Source: Lysinibacillus sphaericus OT4b.31 (GTDB lineage: Bacteria; Bacillota; Bacilli; Bacillales_A; Planococcaceae). Taken from it: a DNA stretch of 64,000 nt. Both the position numbers and the translations under genes were made by a program. The notes beneath the pieces are model-generated. The model was not told the DNA's origin. It saw nothing but the letters and a program-made list of their open reading frames with translations, and ran no database searches. Below are positions 44,543 to 52,789 of this stretch, one piece after another (within the stretch, counting starts at the first letter, position 1; each line of letters begins with the position of its first letter). The stretch is from assembly GCF_000392615.1 (NCBI RefSeq), contig NZ_KB933398.1:1868635-1932634 (forward strand), in the 5' to 3' direction.

Positions 44543-45727
44543 TTATTTCACCTCTCTCTTATATCCAAATCTCATCTCTCTTATTCCTGTCCAAGTAGCT
44601 CCACTATTTTCAATGATAAATATTCTATAATATCTATATTTTTGAGTGTTTTTAAAATCAACTGTCTTTATTGTCTCTGTATCCCACGTTTCATTGACAG
44701 CTACCAAGTCTGTGAAGTCAGTATTGTCATTGGAACCCTGTATTTTAAACTCTTTAGGATGATAAGTAATTTTTTTAGTTGTCATAGGAAAAATATTGAC
44801 AGCGTTAAATGTCTGTGGGCTATTAAAGTCTAATGTAAGCCAACAATTAGATTTTCCAGATGCTGTTGTACACCAATAATTATCTGTTGTAGAATCTCCA
44901 TCAAACGCTTTCCAAGCAGTATATGTGGTATCAAACTCACTACTAGCACTAGCTATTAAAGGAGTAGGAGTGTTGTGAGATGTCATCTTAGTTTCATACC
45001 AAGTATAAAGAGGTTTAAAATTATCATCTTTTGCTTCTTTAATATTTAATGAATTTACTCTATTGATAGTCTGTGTAAATAATTTTCCATTAGGAGAAGG
45101 AGTATTATTTACGTAGATTATCTTGGTGAAGGGTACATCTAATTGAATATACTTACCTTGCTCAATCCCATTCTCAATAATGCTTTCAGTTGTGTTGTCA
45201 GGAAGATGAATTAGAGTATTATCTAACAGAGAATAGTGTTTATTTGTTGTTGGGTTTTTTGTAATTAACTTCTTATAAGGCAATCTCAACTCTCCATTGT
45301 CATTAATATCAACTGCATCAAGTCCAAATGATGCATATGTCGATGTTATCCCTGTGTTCAGTGTGAAATTTTTAATTACAACCTTGTGTATTTTATCTTC
45401 TAAATCCACCTTCTCAAAAGATAATACAGTGTAGTCATTGCCAAAATTACATCGTCCATTAAACTCTACATCATCAATATATACACTGAATTGTGAAGTT
45501 CTAATCGTAGGATGGTTTGGTGATAAAATCCTCAATGAAGTACCTTTAAAATAAAAATGGATTTCTCCAGCAGTGGATATTTTAGGGTTAAAAGAGGTGG
45601 TGCTGTTATACGCACCAGAAACATTCTCGTGAGTGAAAGCTCCTATATATTCAATTGCGCTGTCTATGTCGTCGTATCTTCTCCAACCATTCTCAGGTTG
45701 TAGTAGTTGTTGACCAATTATTTCCAT
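44543..45727 (-). CDS. Phage fibre-type protein with F5/8 type C domain
   Basis: This 394-residue protein has an N-terminal beta-sandwich (about 30-150; FYFKGTSLRILSPNHP, FGLDAVDINDNGELRLPYKK), a connector containing NGKLFTQTIN, and a C-terminal F5/8 type C (discoidin) domain (about 255-390; ASASSEFDTTYTAWKAFDGD, CWLTLDFNSPQTFNAVNI, KEFKIQGSNDNTDF, YRYYRIFIIENSGATWTGIR). Discoidin domains bind glycans or lipids. It is the last of four consecutive genes carrying this domain and ends one base before the LamG gene. Confidence 0.75.
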   Translation of the reverse strand: MEIIGQQLLQPENGWRRYDDIDSAIEYIGAFTHENVSGAYNSTTSFNPKISTAGEIHFYFKGTSLRILSPNHPTIRTSQFSVYIDDVEFNGRCNFGNDYTVLSFEKVDLEDKIHKVVIKNFTLNTGITSTYASFGLDAVDINDNGELRLPYKKLITKNPTTNKHYSLLDNTLIHLPDNTTESIIENGIEQGKYIQLDVPFTKIIYVNNTPSPNGKLFTQTINRVNSLNIKEAKDDNFKPLYTWYETKMTSHNTPTPLIASASSEFDTTYTAWKAFDGDSTTDNYWCTTASGKSNCWLTLDFNSPQTFNAVNIFPMTTKKITYHPKEFKIQGSNDNTDFTDLVAVNETWDTETIKTVDFKNTQKYRYYRIFIIENSGATWTGIREMRFGYKREVK

Positions 45728-45763
45728 TAGTTACCATTCCTTTTGCCTAATTTATTTTCCAAG

Positions 45764-45798
45764 CAAAAACTCAGCACTAATTAAAACCAATGCTGAGT
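45764..45798 (-). terminator. Terminator with the preceding gene's stop codon in its loop
   Basis: ACTCAGCA (45769-45776) pairs with TGCTGAGT (45791-45798), and five T residues follow on the minus strand. The TAG of the gene ending at 45777 lies in the loop. Confidence 0.75.
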
Positions 45799-46913
45799 GG
45801 TTTTCTATTTAGTTTTTTCTCCCAAAGACCTGATTCATTCTCTGATACAGCGTCTTGAAGAATATAGTTTTTAGTTGCCATCGGTTGATTCGTATTTAAA
45901 AATGACGGACTACCGTAATTCATGAAGTTTTGTTTAGAAAGAGAGGGTATTTCATAGGCTACTATACCATTGCCACTATATCCTACTCTAACTTCGCTAA
46001 TCCCTATATATGGAGCACCATTATTAATCTCTACGAAAATTCTAACATACCGATATGTTCTAAGTGAAAAAGAGAATATTTTTATTTCTTCTACTGTCCA
46101 AGATAAGTTAGTAGCAACATATAAGTCATTCCAAACAGTATTATCATTAGAACCTTGAAGTCTCATATTTTTTGGATTAGCTGTAATTGCATAAGAACTA
46201 GTAATAGCAGATGATATTCCTTGGATACTAATAGAATCAATTCGTTTCTTTTCTCCTAAGTCTATAGCAAGCCATTCATTTGCGTTGCCTAGTGAGAGCC
46301 AAGATGTCGTGAGGTTATTGTCGAATGCTTTCCAAGCGGGGTAGGTAGTATTGTAAATTCTACTTGCGCTAACAACCAATGGAGCAGGAGATGTATTAGA
46401 TGTCATTTTAGTTGCATACCACATATCATTGAATTCTAGCGAATGATAGCTATTGTTCTTTTTAAATAGTGTCTTATATGCTGGTTTTTGCACCGTATAT
46501 ACTAAGGTTCCAAAATAACATCTCTTTCCAGAGAACCAAGAACTCAAAGAGTCAAATCTGTAATATTTATATATAGTATCATTGTTAACTGTAATATTTA
46601 TGGGGTTTCTGTCATTAGCCTTAGAACCTGTGTATATAACATTGAATGATACATTATCATGAGAGCCAGATATTTTATAGTCTCGCAATCCAGAAGCTAA
46701 TCCTGATATATAGTCTATACCACCAATCTCAAAACTTTTTAGTATAGCAGGGATTTTCAACTCTGCTGTAACATAGACATTACCTTGTGCATCTACTCCA
46801 GAAGCGTTCCATCTATTGTTATTATTGCCATCGAACACTACTTCTCCACTATTGCCACTTGTAAAGGTTTGGGAAAAGTCTTCCATATATAATTTTTTAG
46901 TGTTACTATCCAT
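45777..46913 (-). CDS. Phage fibre-type protein with two F5/8 type C domains
   Basis: This 378-residue protein has two discoidin-like domains. The first (about 10-140) is diverged (VVFDGNNNNRWNASGVDAQG, LRDYKISGSHDNVSF); the second (about 165-310) is clear (SASRIYNTTYPAWKAFDNNL, EWLAIDLGEKKRIDSISI, MRLQGSNDNTVWNDLYV, YRYVRIFVEINNGAPYIGIS). The start codon directly follows the upstream gene's stop (TAAATG), with GAGGTG inside that gene, so expression is coupled. Confidence 0.75.
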   Translation of the reverse strand: MDSNTKKLYMEDFSQTFTSGNSGEVVFDGNNNNRWNASGVDAQGNVYVTAELKIPAILKSFEIGGIDYISGLASGLRDYKISGSHDNVSFNVIYTGSKANDRNPINITVNNDTIYKYYRFDSLSSWFSGKRCYFGTLVYTVQKPAYKTLFKKNNSYHSLEFNDMWYATKMTSNTSPAPLVVSASRIYNTTYPAWKAFDNNLTTSWLSLGNANEWLAIDLGEKKRIDSISIQGISSAITSSYAITANPKNMRLQGSNDNTVWNDLYVATNLSWTVEEIKIFSFSLRTYRYVRIFVEINNGAPYIGISEVRVGYSGNGIVAYEIPSLSKQNFMNYGSPSFLNTNQPMATKNYILQDAVSENESGLWEKKLNRKPLSIGFN

Positions 46914-48122
46914 TTATTTCACCTCAATGCTTTTAATATCAAAATATTTTTTTAAGTTTATAGATGCACTAAAAATCTTGCCATAGCCCTCTATAGTATC
47001 ACTTACATCTGTCATGGGTAAAGGTTTAATTTTCACTGTCTTACGATTCAATATTTCTAAGTTGTCCATGCCTTCATCTGCGAATTGCTGTTGTACTGGA
47101 AGTGTATTAGACACTGTATTCCATCCTGATTCCGTAGCTTCTTTTTCTACTCCAAAGAACTCTATCTCACCAATAGCTACATACAAACCCCCACTAATTT
47201 CTGCAACATTCAGGCGGTATGCTTTATAGCTGTTTGCATTATCAAAGTAGAACTTTTGCTTGACACTTTGCACAAACACTGTAGGAATAGTTCTATCATA
47301 TATCGTAACCCATTTAGTGCCATCATAACCCTGAACTTGCCACAACCGAGGCATTTCACCCATGCTATTGGTAGGCTGTCTACTTATCATAGATATACCT
47401 ACAACCCTCTTAGGCTCTGTGAATTCATATGAAATCCATCCAGTTTTAGTTTGTTCAGGTGTAATCCACCCTACATTATTATTCCCATCGAAAGCTCTAA
47501 AAGCCTGATAACTGGTATTAAATACACTACTAGCTTTAGCTTCTCCAGACGGAGCAGTATTGGAAGTCATGATTGGAACTATTGTCCCAACTGTTGGAAC
47601 CAGTGGTTTTTCCTGAATTAATATTTTATAATTACCATCGTGATAAATCATTGTTCTATTATCTGGCACGTGCTTGAACATTGCTAGTTCTCCTACTGTA
47701 ACAAAGTTTCCAGATATAGTTTCTGTAATATTTAAACGATACATTAAGTACTCATCTGCATTAGTAAAGGTAAACTCTTTGATATTATCTTGAGCTAAAA
47801 TCCAGTCTGATATATTCTTCCTAGTATCTAATATTGTCCAATTATTGCCATCCATACTTCCTTCAAACGTCCAACTTTTGATACAATGATATACATATGA
47901 TGCATAATATTTTACTGAATACTTGTTTACTACTGTAGTAGATGGAAATTCATAGCTGAGAGTAGCTTTCCCTCCAACGTCAACAGCAGTAATCCATCTA
48001 GTATCTGCTCTATCGAATGCTAAGTGTGGAGAGTTGCCTTGACTAGAAGCTGAGCATTTTCCACTTGGAGATGTTGGAGATGTCATAGTAGGTATTAAAT
48101 TCTCTGTATAATTTTTAAACAT
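46914..48122 (-). CDS. Phage fibre-type protein with two F5/8 type C domains
   Basis: This 402-residue protein has two clear discoidin domains, about 5-150 (CSASSQGNSPHLAFDRADTR, SWTFEGSMDGNNWTILDT) and about 190-330 (KASSVFNTSYQAFRAFDGNN, GWISYEFTEPKRVVGISM, YKAYRLNVAEISGGLYVAIG). The C-terminus has the connector GYGKIFSASINLKKYFDI also seen in related form in the neighbours. The first domain starts at residue 10 with no other N-terminal module. Confidence 0.78.
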   Translation of the reverse strand: MFKNYTENLIPTMTSPTSPSGKCSASSQGNSPHLAFDRADTRWITAVDVGGKATLSYEFPSTTVVNKYSVKYYASYVYHCIKSWTFEGSMDGNNWTILDTRKNISDWILAQDNIKEFTFTNADEYLMYRLNITETISGNFVTVGELAMFKHVPDNRTMIYHDGNYKILIQEKPLVPTVGTIVPIMTSNTAPSGEAKASSVFNTSYQAFRAFDGNNNVGWITPEQTKTGWISYEFTEPKRVVGISMISRQPTNSMGEMPRLWQVQGYDGTKWVTIYDRTIPTVFVQSVKQKFYFDNANSYKAYRLNVAEISGGLYVAIGEIEFFGVEKEATESGWNTVSNTLPVQQQFADEGMDNLEILNRKTVKIKPLPMTDVSDTIEGYGKIFSASINLKKYFDIKSIEVK

Positions 48123-48145
48123 GCAATGTCTCCTTTCTTAAACTT

Positions 48146-49210
48146 TTATTTAACATTAATATTATCAATTCTAACCCATTCATCACGAGTAATTTTCTTT
48201 CTGTGTAAACTTCCTGTATCAGACCAAGTTGAATCAAGTGTAATATTATGTTGATATTCACGTTTAAGTTGTAATGACGTTGTTCCATCTACATAGAAAT
48301 CTAGTTCTCCAATTCCTGTGTATGAATGACCATTATTGTCAGAAAAATTGATTCTGTAAGCATGAAACCTAGTTTTGTTTGATAATGCATATATTTTATC
48401 GGTATTTAATGTAGTCCAAGTTTGATTAGTTTGAGTATCTAAAACTTCCCATGTTCCATTAATACCATCTGTAGTATCATTGCTTCCTTGTAGAACCCAA
48501 TTCTTAGGCATAGAATTTAAGTATGAACCTGCCATGCTTCTCACTTTATATTTCGTTACTGTTATTTTATTTTTGAAACAAAATCCTAAAAACCCTGTTT
48601 TTGTTCCACCAATTGCAACATAGCCCTCACTTGTATCTACTTTATCAAAAGCTTTCCAAGCAGGATAGTTGGTGCTAAATTGACTTGAAGCAAAAGCAAA
48701 ACCTTCTTGCGAAGAAGTATTAGATGTTAATGTAGGAACAATGTAACGTCCTTGCTTGAGTTCTTTTTCTTCAACAAATTCATTGACTTCAAAGTCTGAG
48801 TTAGAGATGATAAAAACATCTGTAACAAACCCTGCAAATAAATCAATTCTGACTTGAATGTACTGCTTAGTGTCAGACTGAATTGTTCCATCTTCCGCAA
48901 TTGCAGTCCAATCAGACCATTCTCTACCATTGTTTGACACTCTTGTTAATATAGCGAATGAGCTTGCTCCGTTGTTTGTATTAGTTGTGAATATTTTTTC
49001 GAAGTCTTGAAAAATATCTCCTAAATCAATAACATCAGAAGTCCAAGAACCTTCTTCTGCATAAATAGGGTTTCCGCTACCATCAACATCAACCTGAGCT
49101 AGCCTTAGATAGCCTGTTGATTTATCGATCTCTGTGTTTTCGTAAGTCCCAGAAACACCGATTTGTAAGCCTATTTCTTTTTTCTCTAAATTACCGCCTA
49201 CAATAGTCAT
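48146..49210 (-). CDS. Phage fibre-type protein with one F5/8 type C domain
   Basis: This 354-residue protein has an N-terminal beta-sandwich of about 145 residues (SWTSDVIDLGDIFQDFEKIF, GREWSDWTAIAEDGTI, KQYIQVRIDLFAG) and a discoidin domain at about 165-315 (FASSQFSTNYPAWKAFDKVD, WVLQGSNDTTDG, FHAYRINFSDNNGHSYTGIG). The N-terminal module resembles one near the start of the tail protein at 56609-57250. It is the first of the four discoidin genes in transcription order. Confidence 0.74.
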   Translation of the reverse strand: MTIVGGNLEKKEIGLQIGVSGTYENTEIDKSTGYLRLAQVDVDGSGNPIYAEEGSWTSDVIDLGDIFQDFEKIFTTNTNNGASSFAILTRVSNNGREWSDWTAIAEDGTIQSDTKQYIQVRIDLFAGFVTDVFIISNSDFEVNEFVEEKELKQGRYIVPTLTSNTSSQEGFAFASSQFSTNYPAWKAFDKVDTSEGYVAIGGTKTGFLGFCFKNKITVTKYKVRSMAGSYLNSMPKNWVLQGSNDTTDGINGTWEVLDTQTNQTWTTLNTDKIYALSNKTRFHAYRINFSDNNGHSYTGIGELDFYVDGTTSLQLKREYQHNITLDSTWSDTGSLHRKKITRDEWVRIDNINVK

Positions 49211-49246
49211 AAGAGCATGTTCCTTTCTTAATTATTCATAAATTGA

Positions 49247-49576
49247 TTAAATATAAATTACACTACTGTCTTTCCTGTCTCCCGTGTCGATAGATTCTAT
49301 CCCACCTAAAAAAGTTATTAAGTTACCATTTGCGTTAGTAAATGAATCTTTTAAAAATAGAACAATAAATGTTGCTTTTTTATCAGCTTTAAGCTCACCA
49401 ATTCTAGCGGTTATGCCTTCGCTAATTAATATACTTACAAGTTTTTCTAGTGTGTATTTTCCTGGGGCCAGTGTGTAGCTAGTTTCTGTCGATGATTCGT
49501 ATAGTGATAATTTATTATTAGAAGTGTTTATTTCAAACTCGTTTTTATCAGGGGTCTGTAGCCAAAATCTTTTCAT
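49247..49576 (-). CDS. Small phage tail-region protein
   Basis: This 109-residue protein is not recognised. It starts MKRFWLQTPDKNEFEINTSN and contains YTLEKLVSILISEGITARIG, predicted mixed alpha/beta, with no signal or membrane segment. AAGGAAG precedes the start. Its place between baseplate and fibre genes suggests a structural connector, which is inference. Confidence 0.6.
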   Translation of the reverse strand: MKRFWLQTPDKNEFEINTSNNKLSLYESSTETSYTLAPGKYTLEKLVSILISEGITARIGELKADKKATFIVLFLKDSFTNANGNLITFLGGIESIDTGDRKDSSVIYI

Positions 49577-49599
49577 GAAATACTTCCTTTCTTATAAAG

Positions 49600-50196
49600 T
49601 TATTTAATAGTCCAATTAATTAGCCCGGTTATGTTTGCATCTAAAGGAGCTTCAAAGCGTTCTACCTCGATTCCACTCGACTTAAAGATTAAGTGACCAT
49701 TCAGGGACTTATTAGAAGTGAGCTTGACTTCAATAAATGCACTAGCATTGAAGGGGAGAGATACTACAGGTTGAAAGAAGAGTTGAACATCATTTTTTTG
49801 ATAAACTGTTTTGTAACCAAAATTAATTGATTTAATATTCGAGCGTTGTATTCCTTGCGTATTACTATAATCGGTGTACGCTTCTTTATATGTGATAAGG
49901 TCTTTGTTTTCAAAGTTTGTTGTAAGATGATAAACTTCGCCGTTTTCATCTTCATAGGCAATGTCGATTCTGCGGCCATGAAGGTTAAATGAACCATCTG
50001 CGTTTTCATAGAAGAATTTCATCCCTTGACCAAACAAACCAAAACGAACAACCTGATTTTTCTGAATTAAATAAAAATCATTTTTTTTATGCGTAAGTAG
50101 GTCATACTCAGCGTAATTTTTTCCATTTGCATAATCAGCATTCCAGTTAAAAGGGATGTCGATTGCTTGTAAATTACCTGAACTTGAAAATAACAT
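49600..50196 (-). CDS. Phage tail-region structural protein
   Basis: This 198-residue protein is not assigned to a family. It is beta-rich and soluble, with FFYENADGSFNLHGRRIDIA and a C-terminal sandwich-like part (SAFIEVKLTSNKSLNGHLIF). The start has GAGGTG. It lies after the terminator at 50236-50264 in transcription order, so it may begin a separate transcript with the fibre genes. Confidence 0.6.
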   Translation of the reverse strand: MLFSSSGNLQAIDIPFNWNADYANGKNYAEYDLLTHKKNDFYLIQKNQVVRFGLFGQGMKFFYENADGSFNLHGRRIDIAYEDENGEVYHLTTNFENKDLITYKEAYTDYSNTQGIQRSNIKSINFGYKTVYQKNDVQLFFQPVVSLPFNASAFIEVKLTSNKSLNGHLIFKSSGIEVERFEAPLDANITGLINWTIK

Positions 50197-50235
50197 TACT
50201 GTTCACCTCATTGTATTGAGTTATTTTTTCATAAA

Positions 50236-50268
50236 AAGAGGGTAGGGGACAGCCCCCATACCCTGTTA
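50236..50268 (-). terminator. Intrinsic terminator within the tail-fibre region
   Basis: Read leftward, GGGTATGGGGGCTGTCCCCT folds with ACCC into a GC-rich hairpin (nested GGGTA/TACCC and GGGG/CCCC) followed by TCTTTTT. It follows the gene ending at 50298. Confidence 0.75.
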
Positions 50269-50297
50269 AAAGATTGTTTTATTACATGTCTATAATC

Positions 50298-51041
50298 TTA
50301 CACGTAACGGTAAGAAACACGTTGCACTAATAGGTTTTTACCTGCGCTTGCTGTAATTGGTACATCTGCATAGACAGTAACTTTTACAAAGTTACCGCCT
50401 GCAAAATCGGCATTGCTTCCATCATCTAATGTGTCATGTGCCAACCCTAATATTTCCTTAGCAGCAGGTGTTTTATCAATTTTAATTGCCATATACTCAA
50501 TGTCATTGTCAGGTACTAAATTGCCTTCCACTTTTACCCATGAGGGTTCTGTTATATCTGTTGTACCAGCTTTAACTACTTTATAGATAAAACCATTTGC
50601 TACTGTAGGTTGTACATAAGTATCTAAAACTAAAATCGTGTTTTTTGACCACACAGAAGCATTTTTAGCGTTTTTGTTAGTTGTAGTACCATTTGTACCT
50701 AAATCTTTAGTACCTAATGGATTTTCAGTCCCACCTTTACCTACAGGCGTAAATTTAGTTTCATTTAAAGTGTCAACTCGTACATGGAACCAGTTATCAC
50801 GTACAGCTTCAACAACTTTACCAACTGAATCCCCTGGACCACCTTCTCGGTCGCGAGTTGTAAATGTCACTTCCTCCATTTTTGAACAATCAGATTTACC
50901 CTCTCTATTATTCCAAATATAGAATGTTTTATGTGGGGATTCTGAATCTGCGTCAACAGTACCATAGTTTACTGTGTTGTTTACTTTGCTTGTCAGTTCG
51001 TTTGTTCCTTCATACCATGATACGATTGGTTCGTTTGTCAT
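50298..51041 (-). CDS. Phage tail-region protein with carbohydrate-binding-like module
   Basis: This 247-residue protein has an N-terminal domain (WYEGTNELTSKVNNTVNYGT, FYIWNNREGKSDCSKMEEVT) resembling other baseplate or fibre appendage proteins. A central module (SVWSKNTILVLDTYVQPTVA, then FIYKVVKAGTTDITEPSW) matches the W-x(n)-Y-x-V/C...G-x-T...EP-x-W pattern of small carbohydrate-binding-like modules. The same module occurs twice in the gene at 57261. The rest is a beta-rich tail. Function as structural or binding protein is inferred. Confidence 0.65.
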   Translation of the reverse strand: MTNEPIVSWYEGTNELTSKVNNTVNYGTVDADSESPHKTFYIWNNREGKSDCSKMEEVTFTTRDREGGPGDSVGKVVEAVRDNWFHVRVDTLNETKFTPVGKGGTENPLGTKDLGTNGTTTNKNAKNASVWSKNTILVLDTYVQPTVANGFIYKVVKAGTTDITEPSWVKVEGNLVPDNDIEYMAIKIDKTPAAKEILGLAHDTLDDGSNADFAGGNFVKVTVYADVPITASAGKNLLVQRVSYRYV

Positions 51042-51082
51042 TATAAAATTCCTTCTTTCTAGTTAAATTAATTTTTTATAAT

Positions 51083-51117
51083 AAAAAACTCTCCGAATCA
51101 ATGAAGATTTAGAGAGT
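51083..51117 (-). terminator. Terminator with the preceding gene's stop codon in its loop
   Basis: ACTCTC (51088-51093) pairs with GAGAGT (51112-51117), with an inner AATC/GATT pairing, followed by six T residues on the minus strand. The TGA of the gene ending at 51098 lies in the loop. Confidence 0.75.
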
Positions 51118-52264
51118 CGTTTAACACTATTTTTACATTGACCGATAAGTTTTGTGCATCGACAGAAAAAGAGGGGATAGTTAATCTGAAAATATCTCCT
51201 TTTTTCACTTTACGTTCTGTTAAAGCGTGTGCTTTATCATCAAGATAGTGGTTTTCGCCAATCACAACTGGGTTATCCGTGATATCGAGCCAATCCGTAA
51301 AATTAGCAGATTTTTGAATTTTAACGGGAGTTGGTTGAGCGCCTTTTGATGAGACAGAGGCTTTTACTTCTACAATTTCACCTTCGTAATCAAAGATAAC
51401 ATGAGGGTCTTGAACGCCTTCTAAGATATCTTTTGGAATGATGAATACAATTGTTTTCTCATTAACAAATTCAGTAATACCTTTAAGTTTTATATAATGC
51501 TCTTTGCTCATCAATCCGTTTAAAATTTCACTTGCTAGAGGAATGTTGCCCCCCAATGCATCGATAGGAATCCAGTCTTTTCCGTTCCATCTATAGCGGA
51601 TGCCTGTATCAAAAACTTGCGTAGTCCATCCAACTTCAGGGTAAGGGAACTTTTTCGCAATATCGTTATATGTATTGACAAAAGGCTGATAAATTAGAAC
51701 GGTTGTTTCATACGCGTCTTTTACTAATTCTGTAGCAACCTTTGCTTGCTGTGTTGCAATTAAAGCTTGGTCTGTGGCGTTATTGGAATTGTTAATAGCG
51801 ATGACAAGACGTTTTAAGTACTCTTCATAAGTGTCTGTTCGATCTATTAATTCTTGTACTTGCGCTTTACTTTTTTCAATGATTTCATGCAATGATTCAG
51901 TGGCAGTTGTTCCATCATAATGAATGATACGAGTAGAAGGGTAGAGGATAAGGCCTCTTCCTTTATATATAATGGAAAGGGTCTCCGCTTCTTTTGACTC
52001 ATGGACATAAACAAAGCCGTTCGTATAGTCAACATAAAATTCATTTTTATCGAGGTTGTGTTTTATAAAGGCCTCGTAGTTTATCTCAAACATGCCTGCA
52101 ATACGTACTTTAAACATCTCGTCAGGAATTTCTAATAAGAATACTCGTTGATTTACTACTCGTGCAATATCAAGTCTATCGATAAAAGGATCGTTGGGCG
52201 TACCTTTTCTCCAAACGATATGGATAGGATTATTAAATTCTAAATAGTTAATAGGTAATGACAA
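51098..52264 (-). CDS. Phage baseplate/receptor-binding appendage protein
   Basis: This 388-residue protein has an N-terminal beta domain (about 1-125; FRVRIAG-like MFKVRIAGMFEINYEAFIK, GRGLILYPSTRIIHYDG) of the kind that attaches fibres to the baseplate, then a helical neck (130-215) and a middle stretch GWTTQVFDTGIRYRWNGKDW with MSKEHYIKLKGI, a block often found before fibre knobs. The C-terminal 120 residues are beta-rich. The start is TTG after AAGGTGAG. An upper-baseplate or fibre role is inferred from architecture and position. Confidence 0.65.
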   Translation of the reverse strand: MSLPINYLEFNNPIHIVWRKGTPNDPFIDRLDIARVVNQRVFLLEIPDEMFKVRIAGMFEINYEAFIKHNLDKNEFYVDYTNGFVYVHESKEAETLSIIYKGRGLILYPSTRIIHYDGTTATESLHEIIEKSKAQVQELIDRTDTYEEYLKRLVIAINNSNNATDQALIATQQAKVATELVKDAYETTVLIYQPFVNTYNDIAKKFPYPEVGWTTQVFDTGIRYRWNGKDWIPIDALGGNIPLASEILNGLMSKEHYIKLKGITEFVNEKTIVFIIPKDILEGVQDPHVIFDYEGEIVEVKASVSSKGAQPTPVKIQKSANFTDWLDITDNPVVIGENHYLDDKAHALTERKVKKGDIFRLTIPSFSVDAQNLSVNVKIVLNDSLNLH

Positions 52265-52291
52265 TTACTCACCTTCTTTCTTCATTTTTTT

Positions 52292-52777
52292 TCAACCTGA
52301 GAATACGTTGCTGGAACCTTCACTTATTGTAGGTGTAGAGCCTCCATGAGTAGTCACTTTGTCGCTTTTTCTGGCTAGTGGCTTGCCATTAACGAACACA
52401 GTCGAACTTCCTCCAGTAACAGAACCAGTGGCATCTGTATGAGAACCACTGTCATAAGACCAACCACTCGGAACTGAGTAGGTGTCTTTTTCTGACGTCT
52501 TTGCTCCTGAATATACTACTTCTTTTTCATTAACGAACACAGTCGAACTTCCTTCGTTTATTTCTCCTTCAATCGTTGCACTAATGTAATCGTATGAGTG
52601 AGAGGATGAAGGGGGAGTTAGAACACCGTAACACACGCCACCTGACCAAAATCCTGAATAATACTCACCGTTCATATAACCTGCTTCACAAGTATATTCA
52701 TTCGGTTTTTTTACCTTGATATGACCCGTTGCATTGCTATATTGAATTTTATTTCCTTTCACTGAAACTTCAGGCAT
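52292..52777 (-). CDS. PAAR-like tail spike protein candidate
   Basis: This 161-residue protein has the repeated motif of PAAR/PAAR-like domains: GSSTVFVNEKEVV (about 77-89), GSSTVFVNGKPLARKSDKVT with a following THGG (about 123-145), and GSSNVFSG at the C-terminus. PAAR repeats fold into sharpened cone tips on contractile tail spikes and some toxin carriers. The two halves have the same unit, so it may be a double-unit tip. It lacks the usual full His/His/His/Cys set, though one His (THGG) and two N-terminal cysteines are present. AAGGAGG precedes the start. It sits directly after the Tal-like protein gene. Confidence 0.72.
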   Translation of the reverse strand: MPEVSVKGNKIQYSNATGHIKVKKPNEYTCEAGYMNGEYYSGFWSGGVCYGVLTPPSSSHSYDYISATIEGEINEGSSTVFVNEKEVVYSGAKTSEKDTYSVPSGWSYDSGSHTDATGSVTGGSSTVFVNGKPLARKSDKVTTHGGSTPTISEGSSNVFSG

Positions 52778-52789
52778 GTTACTTCCTCC

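Noticed and set aside
39316-49210. Diversity-generating retroelement acting on the fibre genes
   Set aside because: No reverse transcriptase or template repeat was seen in the window; the domain array alone is not evidence.
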